Assembly: GCA_016795105.1 (NCBI GenBank)
Contig: JAEUIH010000027.1
Location: forward strand, 23,313-87,312
Source: Planctomyces sp.
Lineage (GTDB): Bacteria; Planctomycetota; Planctomycetia; Planctomycetales; Planctomycetaceae
Direction: 5' to 3'
Length of the DNA stretch: 64,000 bases
The notes under the pieces are model-generated. The model was given only the letters and a program-made list of their open reading frames with translations. It was not told the origin of the DNA and ran no database searches. Positions 24,720 to 33,619 of the stretch are shown here, piece by piece. The position numbers and the translations under genes are program-made. Within the stretch, counting starts at the first letter, position 1. Every line of letters starts with the position of its first letter.

Positions 24720-27305
24720 ATGAGCCCTGAAGAACCTGACAAATTGAGTGAATCGTTTGCAGTTGCACCGACAGCACATGCGGGTCGAGGGAGTGACCAG
24801 TCTTCCACTTTGTCAGCTGGTAACCTGGATGAGACGGACGACGGATTTGTACTGAGTTCAGTGCCGCCCGACCTTCCTGAGGGGAAATATACACTCCGAG
24901 AGAAACTGGGCGAGGGTGGGTTTGGATCTGTTTGGAGTGCGATTCAGCTTCAGCCGATACGTCGCGATGTCGCTGTCAAGGTGTTGAAAGCCGGAATGGA
25001 TTCCGGAGAAATTGTGGCACGTTTTGCTCAGGAGAAGCAGGCACTGGCCGTCATGGATCATCCGGGCATAGCCAGGGTCTATGATGCCGGAATGACGGCC
25101 AGTCATCGCCCATATTTTGTCATGGAGCTGGTTCAGGGGGAAACTCTGAACCGCTTCTGTGATGCGGAGAAGCTGAGCATTTCTGCAAGGCTGGGACTTT
25201 TTGTGCAGGTTTGTGAGGCCATTCATCATGCACATCGAAAAGGAATCATTCATCGCGACCTGAAACCATCGAACATTCTGGTGTGCCAATCTGAGTCGGG
25301 TAGTCAGATCAAAGTGATTGACTTTGGAATTGCTAAGGCCACGACACCGGTATCCGATGTTTCGATGCAGACTCAGGTCGGGCAGTTCATGGGAACGCCT
25401 GCCTATATGAGTCCGGAGCAGGCGGATGGGATGGTGGACGACATCGATGTCCGGACAGATATCTATAGTCTGGGCGTCATTCTTTACGAGTTGCTGACGG
25501 GTGTTCGTCCGTTTGATTATCAGCCAGGGCAGCGAGTCAGTGTTGATGAAGTTCGCCGACGAATTCGCGAAGAGACCCCTGCACGTCCCTCAACCCGCGT
25601 CCGCCATCTGCGTCCCGAAGAAATGGTTGAACAGGCAGTTCGTCGAGCCACAGATGCTCGAAATGTGCAGGCGATTCTGCGAGGTGATCTGGACTGGATC
25701 ACGATGAAGACACTGGAGAAGGATCGTTCACGCAGGTATGACTCTGCGAACGATCTGGCAATGGATATCCAGCGACACCTGAACCGTGAGCCTGTTCTGG
25801 CATGTCCACCCAGTCGGTGGTACGTGATCTCGAGATTTGTCGCTCGACATCGACTTGCGGTGGGGATGGCGGCAGCGATGATCGTAACACTGCTGTCGGC
25901 GACTGTCGTTTCGACAGTACTGTATTTTGAAGAGCAGCGAGCTCGAACGGAAGCCGACCGCGAAACAACTCGCTCGCGACAGGTCGTTAAGATTCTAAGC
26001 GATATGATCAGTGCCGCCGGTCCGTCTGTATCACAGGGACGCGATCCTCAGTTGATGAAAGACCTCCTTGCCGCAACCACTGAGCGAATCGATACAGAAC
26101 TGCAGAATCAGCCTGAGATTGAATTGGACATGCGTCGGCTTCTCGCGAGAGCCTATCAGGACATCGGCGAGTTTCCGTTGTCGCTGAAGCTCTATCAGCG
26201 AGTGGTAGAGCTCGAAGAGCGTTTGCATGCCGGAGACAAAACAAAACTGGCCAATGCCTATGCTGATCTGTCGGAGGCCATGGAAGCTGTAGATCGACTT
26301 GAGGACGCCGAATCGGCGCTTAGGAGGTCGATCGAGATTCGTGAGTCGATGGACCCTGTGCCAATTCAGGAAATCGCGAGGGATCGTGAGCTGCTTGCAT
26401 GGCTGTTGTCGCGACGAGGAGACTTCACGGCTTCTGAGGTGGAAGTGCGAAAAGCGCTTAACGAATACCCGGATGGGGCTGAGGGCGCTTTGAAGTTTCG
26501 GTTTCAGGCATTGATGACACTGGGTCTGACACTTCTGAAGACTGCTCAGTTTACGGAGAGCGAAGCCGTACATCGTGAATCGCTTGCGATCGTTCGGTCG
26601 ATGTACGACAGGCCACATCCTGAAACTGTCACAGCGATCAATAACCTCTGTCATATCCTCGTTGAAGTGGGAAAGTTTGACGAGGTGCAGACTCTGGCTG
26701 AAGAAGGGCTGAAAATTGAAGAAGCACTTTCCGGTCAGCCGATTGGGACATGCACCGATGCGCTCAATAAGGCACTTTCATCGTGCCACGCACATCGTGG
26801 AGAATATGAAAAGGCCATGCAGTGTTTGAAGCTGTCGATTCAGGCGGCAACTGAGGTCTACGGCCCGGACCATCGTTTCACAAACGATAAGCGATCTCTG
26901 CTGGCACAGGTTCAGCTGCAGGCCGGGCTGATTGACGACGCAGCAAAGACGTTGCAGGAGGCCGATGAATTGGGAGGAGATGGAGAATCGGCGGATAACT
27001 CGCTGGCCATCGCCGCTGGAAAGCTGGCATTTGCGCGTGGAGAACTTGAACGGGCGGAACAGATTGCTGTTGCGGAGTACGAAAGAACAAAGGCCGAATC
27101 CAAAACGCCTTCGATTGGTCAGATTGAGGCGATCCTGTTACGTGCGGACATTTGCCTGAGACGCCAGGAGCCTGAACGGGCGCACGAGCTGCTGAACGAA
27201 GCGACTCAGATCCTGAAGCCCGGTCAGAACACGGGCTCTGTTTTGCTGGAACAGGTAAATCAGCGACTGCGGCAGAGCACGAGCGAAAGCCCAACGGTGA
27301 AATGA
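24720..27305 (+). CDS. Membrane Ser/Thr protein kinase with C-terminal TPR region
   Basis: 861 aa from the ATG at 24720; a GTG at 24699 would add 7 residues. The kinase domain at about 57-330 is complete: GEGGFGSVW loop, VAVKVLKAG lysine, HRDLKPSNIL (H178, D180), DFGIAK and GTPAYMSPEQ. A membrane helix follows near 376-400 (GMAAAMIVTLLSATVVSTVLYF). The extracytoplasmic part consists of tetratricopeptide repeats from about 430 onward (ARAYQDIGEFPLSLKLYQRVVEL, ADLSEAMEAVDRLEDAESALRR and others). The layout is a very common planctomycete type (WD40 or TPR kinases). Its 3' end overlaps a convergent small membrane gene by 46 bp. Confidence 0.93.
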   Translation: MSPEEPDKLSESFAVAPTAHAGRGSDQSSTLSAGNLDETDDGFVLSSVPPDLPEGKYTLREKLGEGGFGSVWSAIQLQPIRRDVAVKVLKAGMDSGEIVARFAQEKQALAVMDHPGIARVYDAGMTASHRPYFVMELVQGETLNRFCDAEKLSISARLGLFVQVCEAIHHAHRKGIIHRDLKPSNILVCQSESGSQIKVIDFGIAKATTPVSDVSMQTQVGQFMGTPAYMSPEQADGMVDDIDVRTDIYSLGVILYELLTGVRPFDYQPGQRVSVDEVRRRIREETPARPSTRVRHLRPEEMVEQAVRRATDARNVQAILRGDLDWITMKTLEKDRSRRYDSANDLAMDIQRHLNREPVLACPPSRWYVISRFVARHRLAVGMAAAMIVTLLSATVVSTVLYFEEQRARTEADRETTRSRQVVKILSDMISAAGPSVSQGRDPQLMKDLLAATTERIDTELQNQPEIELDMRRLLARAYQDIGEFPLSLKLYQRVVELEERLHAGDKTKLANAYADLSEAMEAVDRLEDAESALRRSIEIRESMDPVPIQEIARDRELLAWLLSRRGDFTASEVEVRKALNEYPDGAEGALKFRFQALMTLGLTLLKTAQFTESEAVHRESLAIVRSMYDRPHPETVTAINNLCHILVEVGKFDEVQTLAEEGLKIEEALSGQPIGTCTDALNKALSSCHAHRGEYEKAMQCLKLSIQAATEVYGPDHRFTNDKRSLLAQVQLQAGLIDDAAKTLQEADELGGDGESADNSLAIAAGKLAFARGELERAEQIAVAEYERTKAESKTPSIGQIEAILLRADICLRRQEPERAHELLNEATQILKPGQNTGSVLLEQVNQRLRQSTSESPTVK

Positions 27306-27637
27306 GAGAATGACATCAGAACGAGGGTGTACGTCAGGAGGATGCAGACTCCCTTGATGGTGCTGTCATCTTCAAATGAAATGCTAAAGGCCAGCAAGCC
27401 GATGATCAGGCCAACCGCCAGAAGACAGCTCCCCCGCATGAACATTGTTCGTGACGATACGTGTTTCTCAAAGAGGGAACGAGCTCGAAGCGACCAGCTG
27501 ATGGTGCCAAGTACACATCCAATCGCATAGCCTTCGAGCCTCATCCCCTTGGCGTATCCGGTCACCTGAAAGTTTCTACCGACAAGGAAACCGATGATCA
27601 TCAGGGCGGAAAGAAGTAGTAGGTATCGAAGGTACAC
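27260..27637 (-). CDS. Small integral membrane protein
   Basis: 125 aa with four hydrophobic segments: residues 4-20 (RYLLLLSALMIIGFLVG), 36-50 (YAIGCVLGTISWSL), 67-84 (MRGSCLLAVGLIIGLLAFSI) and 94-120. The start is a GTG at 27637 with GGAG 8 nt upstream, which supports a real gene. No family recognised. The end overlaps the convergent kinase gene by 46 bp, so the two transcripts are antisense to each other over their 3' ends. Confidence 0.65.
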   Translation of the reverse strand: MYLRYLLLLSALMIIGFLVGRNFQVTGYAKGMRLEGYAIGCVLGTISWSLRARSLFEKHVSSRTMFMRGSCLLAVGLIIGLLAFSISFEDDSTIKGVCILLTYTLVLMSFSHFTVGLSLVLCRSR

Positions 27638-27682
27638 ACTGCTGCTCCAACATCATCAGGCATCGTTAGTATGCTGTAGTGT

Positions 27683-27828
27683 CGCGGACGGCACATGGAA
27701 TGTGCGAAAAGTAGCAGGCAGACTCCGTCTGCCGTCCGCAACCGCACTGGTTTCGAACTGTGGATGAGAGCCTGTTGACGGTGACAAGGAGGGGCGTAGC
27801 GGACGGCACTCGGAGAGTGCCTGCTACT
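27683..27828. repeat. REP-D hairpin pair in opposite orientation
   Basis: Two copies of a family containing GCGGACGGCA ... TGCC(T)GCTACT. One is on the minus strand at 27710-27739 (AGTAGCAGGCAGACTCCG then TCTGCCGTCCGC). The other is on the plus strand at 27798-27828 (AGCGGACGGCACTCGGAGAG then TGCCTGCTACT). A degenerate third piece (CGCGGACGGCACATGG...) starts at 27683. The inverted pair, about 60 bp apart, is like a bacterial interspersed mosaic element. Confidence 0.85.
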
Positions 27829-27910
27829 ATCTCTTGACCCGTAAATAGATTATATGTAATCTATTTGGACATTGCGGTGAGTTCGTGATTTCTTTAGGGA
27901 GATTTCAGGC

Positions 27911-28321
27911 ATGTCAGTTCTGTCGCCTGGTATGGTTTCAGTGGGCCTGTTCGTATTGCGAGCGGGGATTGGGTGTATGATGCTGGTCCATGGGATTCCG
28001 AAGCTTGTGGGATTCCGTGAGATGTCAGCCGGGTTTCCGGATCCGATCGGAGTGGGAAGTCAGATCAGTTTGATTCTGGCGGTGGGAGCAGAGGTAGGGT
28101 GTTCGGCGATGTTGATCGCTGGTGCGTGGACTCGTCTTGCCGCCATCCCGCTGGCGATCACAATGGGCGTCGCATTGTTCATGATACATTCGGCGGATCC
28201 GTGGCAGTCGAAGGAGTTGGCTGCGATTTATTTGCTTGTGTACGTCTCGCTGATCTTTACTGGTGGCGGGGACATTTGTCTTGACAGAGTCCTGCGTCGC
28301 CGGTCGCAGTCTGGAACCTAG
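27911..28321 (+). CDS. DoxX-family membrane protein
   Basis: 136 aa, four predicted membrane helices. The first carries the family feature FVLRAGIGCMMLVHGIPKLVGF. Further helices are SLILAVGAEVGCSAMLIAGAW, AIPLAITMGVALFMI and AAIYLLVYVSLIFTGGG. GGGAGAT lies about 9 nt before the ATG. DoxX-like proteins are associated with quinone or thiosulfate redox in the membrane. It is followed after 45 bp by a WrbA-like quinone oxidoreductase on the same strand, which supports a joint redox role. Confidence 0.9.
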   Translation: MSVLSPGMVSVGLFVLRAGIGCMMLVHGIPKLVGFREMSAGFPDPIGVGSQISLILAVGAEVGCSAMLIAGAWTRLAAIPLAITMGVALFMIHSADPWQSKELAAIYLLVYVSLIFTGGGDICLDRVLRRRSQSGT

Positions 28322-28366
28322 TTTCTATACATCAGTTCTCATATTCAGATCGAGCAGGAGTGATCG

Positions 28367-28987
28367 ATGAAGATTCAGGTAGTTTTTTACAGCATGTACG
28401 GCCACATCTTCACAATGGCGGAAGCAATTGCGGCGGGAGCACTTGAAGTACCGGGGGCAGAAGTTTCAATTTCTCAGGTGCCGGAGCTGGTTCCTGATGC
28501 GGCACTGGAGCGAACCGGGGCCACGGCGGCTCGGCAGAGATTTGCTCATATCCCAATCGCGGAACCTCGACAGCTGGCGGAAGCGGATGCGATCATCTTT
28601 GGAACGCCGACGCGATTTGGCAACATGGCGGCTCAGATGAGGAACTTCCTGGATCAGACAGGGGGACTCTGGGCGAAGGGGGCTCTGATTGGCAAGGTAG
28701 GCAGTGTTTTCATCAGCACGGGGACTCAGCATGGTGGTCAGGAAACGACGATTACCAGCTTCCACACGACCCTGTTGCATCACGGCATGATCATCGTTGG
28801 TGTTCCGTATTCATGTCAGGGGCTGGTGAACATGAATGAGATCACTGGTGGCACGCCCTACGGAGCCTCAACGCTTGCCGGGGCGGATGGATCACGCAGT
28901 CCGAGTGCCAATGAACTGGAGATTGCCCGATTTCAGGGTCGACATGTGGCAGAGATTACTCGCAAACTGACATCGGCACCTTCATAA
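28367..28987 (+). CDS. wrbA: NAD(P)H:quinone oxidoreductase, WrbA family
   Basis: 206 aa flavodoxin-fold protein of the usual WrbA length. The FMN phosphate-binding loop is at the N-terminus ([21 protein letters not shown]). Other family segments follow: [55 protein letters not shown] and [20 protein letters not shown]. It catalyses two-electron reduction of quinones, avoiding semiquinone radicals. It is probably co-transcribed with the DoxX gene. Confidence 0.95.
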   Translation: MKIQVVFYSMYGHIFTMAEAIAAGALEVPGAEVSISQVPELVPDAALERTGATAARQRFAHIPIAEPRQLAEADAIIFGTPTRFGNMAAQMRNFLDQTGGLWAKGALIGKVGSVFISTGTQHGGQETTITSFHTTLLHHGMIIVGVPYSCQGLVNMNEITGGTPYGASTLAGADGSRSPSANELEIARFQGRHVAEITRKLTSAPS

Positions 28988-29020
28988 GGCATAGGTTTGC
29001 TCAAACATCCAGGTGGAGAC

Positions 29021-29047
29021 GAGCACGCAGAGAGTCTCTGCGTGCTC
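29021..29047. terminator. 13-bp perfect-stem hairpin between convergent genes
   Basis: GAGCACGCAGAGA-G-TCTCTGCGTGCTC, a 27-base inverted repeat midway between the stops of wrbA and the PQQ-propeller gene. There is no T-run on either side. The position suggests a bidirectional terminator or mRNA-stabilising structure. Confidence 0.6.
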
Positions 29048-29059
29048 AATGAACCTCAA

Positions 29060-30358
29060 CTACTTTTGACGGATTGCCCAAAGGTGCTGGAAAGTTCGAA
29101 GGTAGATTGTGCCGTTCGAGATTACTGGAGACGCTGACTGGTCTTCTCCAAGATCATTGTCGGCCAGAACCTTGAATTCTCGTCCTGCCTGAATCACTGC
29201 CACATGTCCATCGCGAGACGTCAGGTAGAGTTTCCCGTCAGCGTAGACGGGAGATGCGCGATGGCGCTGCCGACGTGTTGCCTGGGAATAGACTTCGGTT
29301 CCCGTTTGTGCTTCCAGCACGGTCAGGTTGCCATTTTCCATACAAAGATAGACAAGGTCATCAACAATCACGGGCGTCGGAACATCGGGTGTTCGCTTCC
29401 AGGTCCAGACATGTTGATCTGCAGCGCTTGTGATATCACCACTTCCATTGGGGCGAATCGCGATGACGGGATGTTGTTTCGCCGATGGGACAATAATCAG
29501 CCCGGGTACGCTCACCGGTGATGCAACAAATCGCAGCGTCGGATCATAGGGAAGTGACTTGTCGTCTCGGCTATTCAATCCGCCACATCGCCAGACTTCA
29601 TGACCGTCCTTCAGATCGTGAGCGACAATAAAATCTGCTCCATGAGAGAGCAGCAGCTTTTGTTTGTCGTCCTGATAGAGCATCGGAGACGCGTAGGAAT
29701 GTTCGTTCTCTGCTTCTGCATCGCTTGGTCGGTCAACCTTCCAGATCTGCTTACCCGTCGCGGCTTCGAGAGCAACCACGCAGGCTTCGCGGGTTTCCGG
29801 GTTTCCTTCGCCATGGATCAGCTGAAGATACAGGACACCATTGTCGAGCACCGGAGTGGAACTCATACCAAATTGAATGCTGAACTTGCCGTAACGTTCC
29901 TGCACATCGGCTTTCCAGACCTCGCGGCCATCGACGGTGTAGCAGGCGAGAGTTCCTTCACCCATGAATGCCCAGACATGCTTTCCGTCTGTCACCGGCG
30001 AGGGTGATGCCGAGTTTCCTTCGTCACCGCGAGCAACCTGATTTCCGGCTGCAACAACCTGCTGCCACAGTTGTTTTCCTTCAGTGCTGGCAGCGATCAG
30101 CAGTAGTTCACCGGCGTCATTGACGGATGTCAGGAAAATTCGGTCACCCCAGACGACTGGTGTTGCACCGGCTGGGCCAGGAAGGGCCAGTTTCCATGCA
30201 ACATTCTTGTCAGGGCTCCACTCCGTTGGAAGATTCTTCTCAGTACTAATCCCGTTCCCCGAAGGACCTCGCCAGTTCGGCCAGTTATCGGCTGTCGCCG
30301 TTTCGGCAAGGGCAAACGAGAGTGCTGCGAAGAGGAATGCTCGATATCGAATCACCAT
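29060..30358 (-). CDS. Exported PQQ-like beta-propeller protein
   Basis: 432 aa from the ATG at 30358 (AGGAA about 9 nt upstream; signal MVIRYRAFLFAALSFALAET, cleavage near ATA). The open frame to 30433 has no better start. The mature protein starts NWPNWRGPSGNGIS, a typical planctomycete opening, followed by eight-bladed propeller strands: DGREVWKADV, TGKQIWKVDRP, DGHEVWRCGG, VYLCMENGNLTVLEAQTG and LYLTSRDGHVAVIQAG. It resembles BamB and quinoprotein dehydrogenase propellers. Catalytic PQQ residues cannot be confirmed. Confidence 0.9.
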   Translation of the reverse strand: MVIRYRAFLFAALSFALAETATADNWPNWRGPSGNGISTEKNLPTEWSPDKNVAWKLALPGPAGATPVVWGDRIFLTSVNDAGELLLIAASTEGKQLWQQVVAAGNQVARGDEGNSASPSPVTDGKHVWAFMGEGTLACYTVDGREVWKADVQERYGKFSIQFGMSSTPVLDNGVLYLQLIHGEGNPETREACVVALEAATGKQIWKVDRPSDAEAENEHSYASPMLYQDDKQKLLLSHGADFIVAHDLKDGHEVWRCGGLNSRDDKSLPYDPTLRFVASPVSVPGLIIVPSAKQHPVIAIRPNGSGDITSAADQHVWTWKRTPDVPTPVIVDDLVYLCMENGNLTVLEAQTGTEVYSQATRRQRHRASPVYADGKLYLTSRDGHVAVIQAGREFKVLADNDLGEDQSASPVISNGTIYLRTFQHLWAIRQK

Positions 30359-30670
30359 GGAGGGAGTTCCTGTATAAGGTGGGATGCTGTGAAATGAATA
30401 CTGCAGTTTGTCGACGTTTTCCATGGGCGTCAATCGATTATGCCTGCATCGACAATAGTAGCCATCTCGTTCGGCGAGATGAAGCGAGCCCTGGCATTTC
30501 CTGCGTCCGCTGGATGCAACTCACCCACGCGACGCCTGCCAGGATCGGAACCAGGATTCGTCATCACGGCGGAGCGTGATGAGTACTTTGGGATGCCGTT
30601 CAGATGAGTTACTGCGACAGTTTCATTACACTGCGGCAGCGGTGATTCCGGTGAACTGAGGAGGATTGTC
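30359..30670. other. Divergent promoter region with two REP-C hairpins
   Basis: 312 bp between the divergent PQQ-propeller and sulfatase genes. No gene is supported; the short open frames lack ribosome sites. Two hairpins are present: CATCTCG-TTCGG-CGAGATG at 30463-30481 preceded by AGTAGC, and TCATCACG-GCGGAG-CGTGATGA at 30561-30582. The sulfatase ribosome site GAGGAGGA lies just before its ATG. Confidence 0.6.
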
Positions 30671-32167
30671 ATGGCAGTATTCGGTCGCGGTGTCAGAATT
30701 ATCCAGTCATGTCTCGTCTTTGTCCTGCCGCTCTTTGCAGTATGCCAGTACTGCGTAACGTCGGTGGGTTATGCGAAAGAACGTTTGAACGTGCTGTTTC
30801 TGTTTGCGGATGACATGCGAGCTGACACGATTGCGGCTCATGGGAATCCAAACATCGAGACACCAAATCTGGATCGACTGGCTCAGAAGGGATTCACTTT
30901 TCGACGCAACTACGTGTTTGGTGGCAACAGCGGGGCAGTTTGTGTTCCAAGTCGGGCGATGCTGATGTCCGGCCGTCGCTGGTTTGATATCGACACATCA
31001 TCGCTGAAAGGGACTCTGCTGCTTCCCGAACTGTTGGGGAGCAATGGCTACGAAACGTTTGCCACTGGCAAGTGGCACAACGGTGAGGCGTCGTGGCTAC
31101 GTGCATTTCAGCGGGGACGAACCATTATGTTTGGTGGGATGTCCGATCACACAAAAGTCCCTGTCAAAGATCGCCTTTCGGATGGGTCACTGTCTTTGTT
31201 GCGAGTGAGTGATCAGTTTTCAAGTGAGATGTTTGCGGATTCCGCGATTGAGTTCCTGAAGACTCGGGATCGAGATCGTCCGTTCTTTGCTTACGTGGCA
31301 TTCACCGCGCCTCATGACCCGCGACAGCCTCCACAGGAGTATCGTGACCGGTATTACCGCAAGTTGCCCCCACTACCGTCAAATTTTCTTCCACAGCTTC
31401 CGTTCGACAATGGAATGATGAACGGGGGACGTGATGAAAACCTCGCTGCCTGGCCCAGAACCGAGGCCATCATTCGTGATCAACTGGCAGAGTACTATGG
31501 CTTGATCACTCATATGGATGATCAGATCGGCAGGATTCTCGAGGCACTTGAACAGTCGGGCGACGCTGAAAATACTCTCATTGTATTCACTGCGGATAAC
31601 GGGCTTGCGATGGGAAGTCATGGGCTGCTCGGAAAGCAGAGCGTCTACGAGCACAGTATGAAGACGCCGCTGATGATTGTCGGGCCGAATGTTCCGGCAG
31701 GTGAATCGTCATCAGCGTTCACTTATCTTTTCGATCTGTTTCCAACCATCTGTGATGTGTTGAAGATTTCACCACCACAGAATCTGGCTGGCAGCAGTCT
31801 TCGATCGATCTGGTCAGGGGAGAAGAAGGAGATTCGAGACAGCCTGTTTTTGCCATACATTGATATTCAGCGCGCCGTACGTGATGATCGCTGGAAGCTG
31901 ATTGCTTATCCAAAGATTGAATATCTTCAGTTGTTCGACTTACAGTCTGATCCTGACGAACGGCACAATCTCGCAGGGCAGCCGGAACATGCGGATGAAC
32001 TGAAACGACTGCAACAGTTGATGGTGAGATGGCAGACTGAAACCGGTGATCAGCTGAAGGTGCCAGCCGAAAGCCGTGAGCCGCAAGCGATTGATCTGAC
32101 GGGCAAGCCGAGAGATCCTGATCAGTGGCAGCCAGAGTGGATTGTTGAGAAGTACTTTCGGCAGTAA
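30671..32167 (+). CDS. Exported sulfatase
   Basis: 498-aa arylsulfatase family protein. A signal sequence occupies residues 1-34. LFLFADDMRADTIAAHGNP contains the metal-binding Asp pair. The formylglycine motif is C-V-P-S-R (Cys91), to be oxidised by a formylglycine-generating enzyme, followed by MLMSGR. TGKWHNGE and VFTADNGLAMGSHGLLGK supply further active-site residues. It probably hydrolyses sulfate esters of marine-type polysaccharides, a planctomycete speciality, though the substrate is unknown. GAGGAGGA gives a strong ribosome site. An 8-bp stem hairpin follows the stop. Confidence 0.94.
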   Translation: MAVFGRGVRIIQSCLVFVLPLFAVCQYCVTSVGYAKERLNVLFLFADDMRADTIAAHGNPNIETPNLDRLAQKGFTFRRNYVFGGNSGAVCVPSRAMLMSGRRWFDIDTSSLKGTLLLPELLGSNGYETFATGKWHNGEASWLRAFQRGRTIMFGGMSDHTKVPVKDRLSDGSLSLLRVSDQFSSEMFADSAIEFLKTRDRDRPFFAYVAFTAPHDPRQPPQEYRDRYYRKLPPLPSNFLPQLPFDNGMMNGGRDENLAAWPRTEAIIRDQLAEYYGLITHMDDQIGRILEALEQSGDAENTLIVFTADNGLAMGSHGLLGKQSVYEHSMKTPLMIVGPNVPAGESSSAFTYLFDLFPTICDVLKISPPQNLAGSSLRSIWSGEKKEIRDSLFLPYIDIQRAVRDDRWKLIAYPKIEYLQLFDLQSDPDERHNLAGQPEHADELKRLQQLMVRWQTETGDQLKVPAESREPQAIDLTGKPRDPDQWQPEWIVEKYFRQ

Positions 32168-32182
32168 GTACTCTGATTGTAC

Positions 32183-32204
32183 ACATCACGCTTCGTCGTG
32201 ATGT
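32183..32204 (+). repeat. REP-C hairpin
   Basis: ACATCACG-CTTCGT-CGTGATGT, a perfect 8-bp stem 16 bp after the sulfatase stop codon. Same family as 30561-30582 and 49898-49919. Confidence 0.8.
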
Positions 32205-32251
32205 CGAGTCCCTGGCAGAGGTTCTCGCAGCGCGTGGCCAGGAGCGTCGTT

Positions 32252-32343
32252 GACGGGCAGGAATGCCCATCCTACATTTGGGGGTGACGGGCAGGAATGC
32301 CCATCCTACATTTGGTGGTGACGGGCAGGAATGCCCATCCTAC
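32252..32343 (+). repeat. Three REP-A copies in tandem, 34-bp period
   Basis: Copies of the GGGCAGGAATGCCC hairpin with flanking GAC and ATCCTAC start at 32252, 32286 and 32320. The spacer is ATTTGG(G/T)GGT. The last copy abuts the stop codon of the minus-strand gene that ends at 32344. Confidence 0.95.
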
Positions 32344-33558
32344 TTAGTGGGTCCAGACGATGCGGAGCATGAAGGCGTCTTTGAGTTGAGTGTCGGGGTA
32401 GGAGGATCTCAGCTCCAGTTCGCGATCGAAGACGTACCCAAACTCCCAGATGGATGAACTGCCGGAGCCATCATCGGTTTCGAAGCCGAGCACCAGACGA
32501 TAGTCTCGATAGGTCATGACATTTCCAGCGCCATCGGGCATTTCGATATCCCATGTACCTCCATCAAGATAGCCCGCCAGGTAGACTCGACTGGATTCAC
32601 TGAGAAGGTAGTCGATTCGAGGACGTGGAAAGACGAGGTCGAGTCGAAGCTCGGAGATTGAAAAGTCATGAAAGGACATGCCGATGACGGGCAGGATGGC
32701 GATGTCATCCCGATCGAGATAATCAACGCCAAAGATAACGTCCCGGCTATGATCCAGATGCAGCATGCCAACGGCGTGGCTTGGAAATCGGACACCATCG
32801 CGGGCGCTGCCTTCAAAGTCGCTGAACACACCAACGCTCGTTGCAAGATCAAAGCTGAGTTCATCGGAGATCTCGCCTCGATGCTGATAGCCCAGAACGA
32901 AATCAAAGAGTCGCGGAGGGATCGGAACTGAGATTGGTCCGCCCAGCATGTGGAAGTTGAACGCCGTGGTGATTCCACCGATCGAGCCTCGCTTCAGATA
33001 CGGTGATCCCTGCCAGCTCAGCCAGCCGAACTCCTGCCCACTGCCTGGCAGCCAGGTCCAGCCGGAAACAGTTGAGCGATAGTTGCGATACGGATCGCTG
33101 TGCCAGTCTTCGAGGACAAAGTTCTGTGTCCCGTCTTCTGACTCACGAAGTTTGCTTCGGTTGCCATCGTCTGACAAGTCGATGGAGCCGTTGACAGCCT
33201 CATTGTGATTCTGCAGGTCAGGCGGAGTGACTCCATTGAAAAGTTGCTGGGGATCACTGGTGGCAAATGGCAGTGGTTCCGGAACGACGAGATCAGGTGG
33301 TTCCTGCAGAGTCTCTGTAACGTCCGACTCACCAATCTGAATCTGGTTGATCTGATTCTGATGGTTCGGTGTCAGGTTGTCTGAAGAGCCAAAGAGTGTA
33401 GCGCGTCCCGTGACGGTTTCAGGAGAACCGATCTCAGGCAAGACTGGAAGTGAATCGTCGGATTCATCCTGAGGAAATGTGAACGCACTTGCCTGAGCTG
33501 CCGTATGAATCAACACTGCCTGAATGAGCAGTGATTGAATGAGTGTTGCTCGCAACAC
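32344..33558 (-). CDS. Exported outer-membrane-like beta-rich protein
   Basis: 404 aa from the GTG at 33558. This start is chosen because GGAGG lies 7 nt upstream and it yields a perfect signal peptide (LRATLIQSLLIQAVLIHTAA, cleavage after ASA). The open frame extends to 33663 but would put 35 residues in front of the signal. An acidic linker (residues 30-110) precedes a strand-rich region: FVLEDWHSDPYRNYRSTVSG, FDFVLGYQHRGEISDELSFD, MLHLDHSRDVIFGVDYLDRD, RIDYLLSESSRVYLAGYLDG and IWEFGYVFDRELELRS. These alternating strands and the last residues (FMLRIVWTH) suggest an outer-membrane barrel. The family is not recognised; similar proteins are common in planctomycetes. Confidence 0.75.
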   Translation of the reverse strand: MLRATLIQSLLIQAVLIHTAAQASAFTFPQDESDDSLPVLPEIGSPETVTGRATLFGSSDNLTPNHQNQINQIQIGESDVTETLQEPPDLVVPEPLPFATSDPQQLFNGVTPPDLQNHNEAVNGSIDLSDDGNRSKLRESEDGTQNFVLEDWHSDPYRNYRSTVSGWTWLPGSGQEFGWLSWQGSPYLKRGSIGGITTAFNFHMLGGPISVPIPPRLFDFVLGYQHRGEISDELSFDLATSVGVFSDFEGSARDGVRFPSHAVGMLHLDHSRDVIFGVDYLDRDDIAILPVIGMSFHDFSISELRLDLVFPRPRIDYLLSESSRVYLAGYLDGGTWDIEMPDGAGNVMTYRDYRLVLGFETDDGSGSSSIWEFGYVFDRELELRSSYPDTQLKDAFMLRIVWTH

Positions 33559-33570
33559 AGTTTGACCTCC
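33547..33570 (-). promoter_or_regulatory. Ribosome binding site deciding the GTG start at 33558
   Basis: On the minus strand GGAGG is followed by TCAAACT and then GTG TTG, i.e. a consensus Shine-Dalgarno with 7-nt spacing. It places the start 105 bp inside the longest open frame and removes an apparent overlap with the plus-strand small frame at 33620. Confidence 0.7.
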
Positions 33571-33619
33571 AGACAAGCGACTCTCAACAGGAAGCAGAAC
33601 TTCCAGCGGGGAGCGAATC

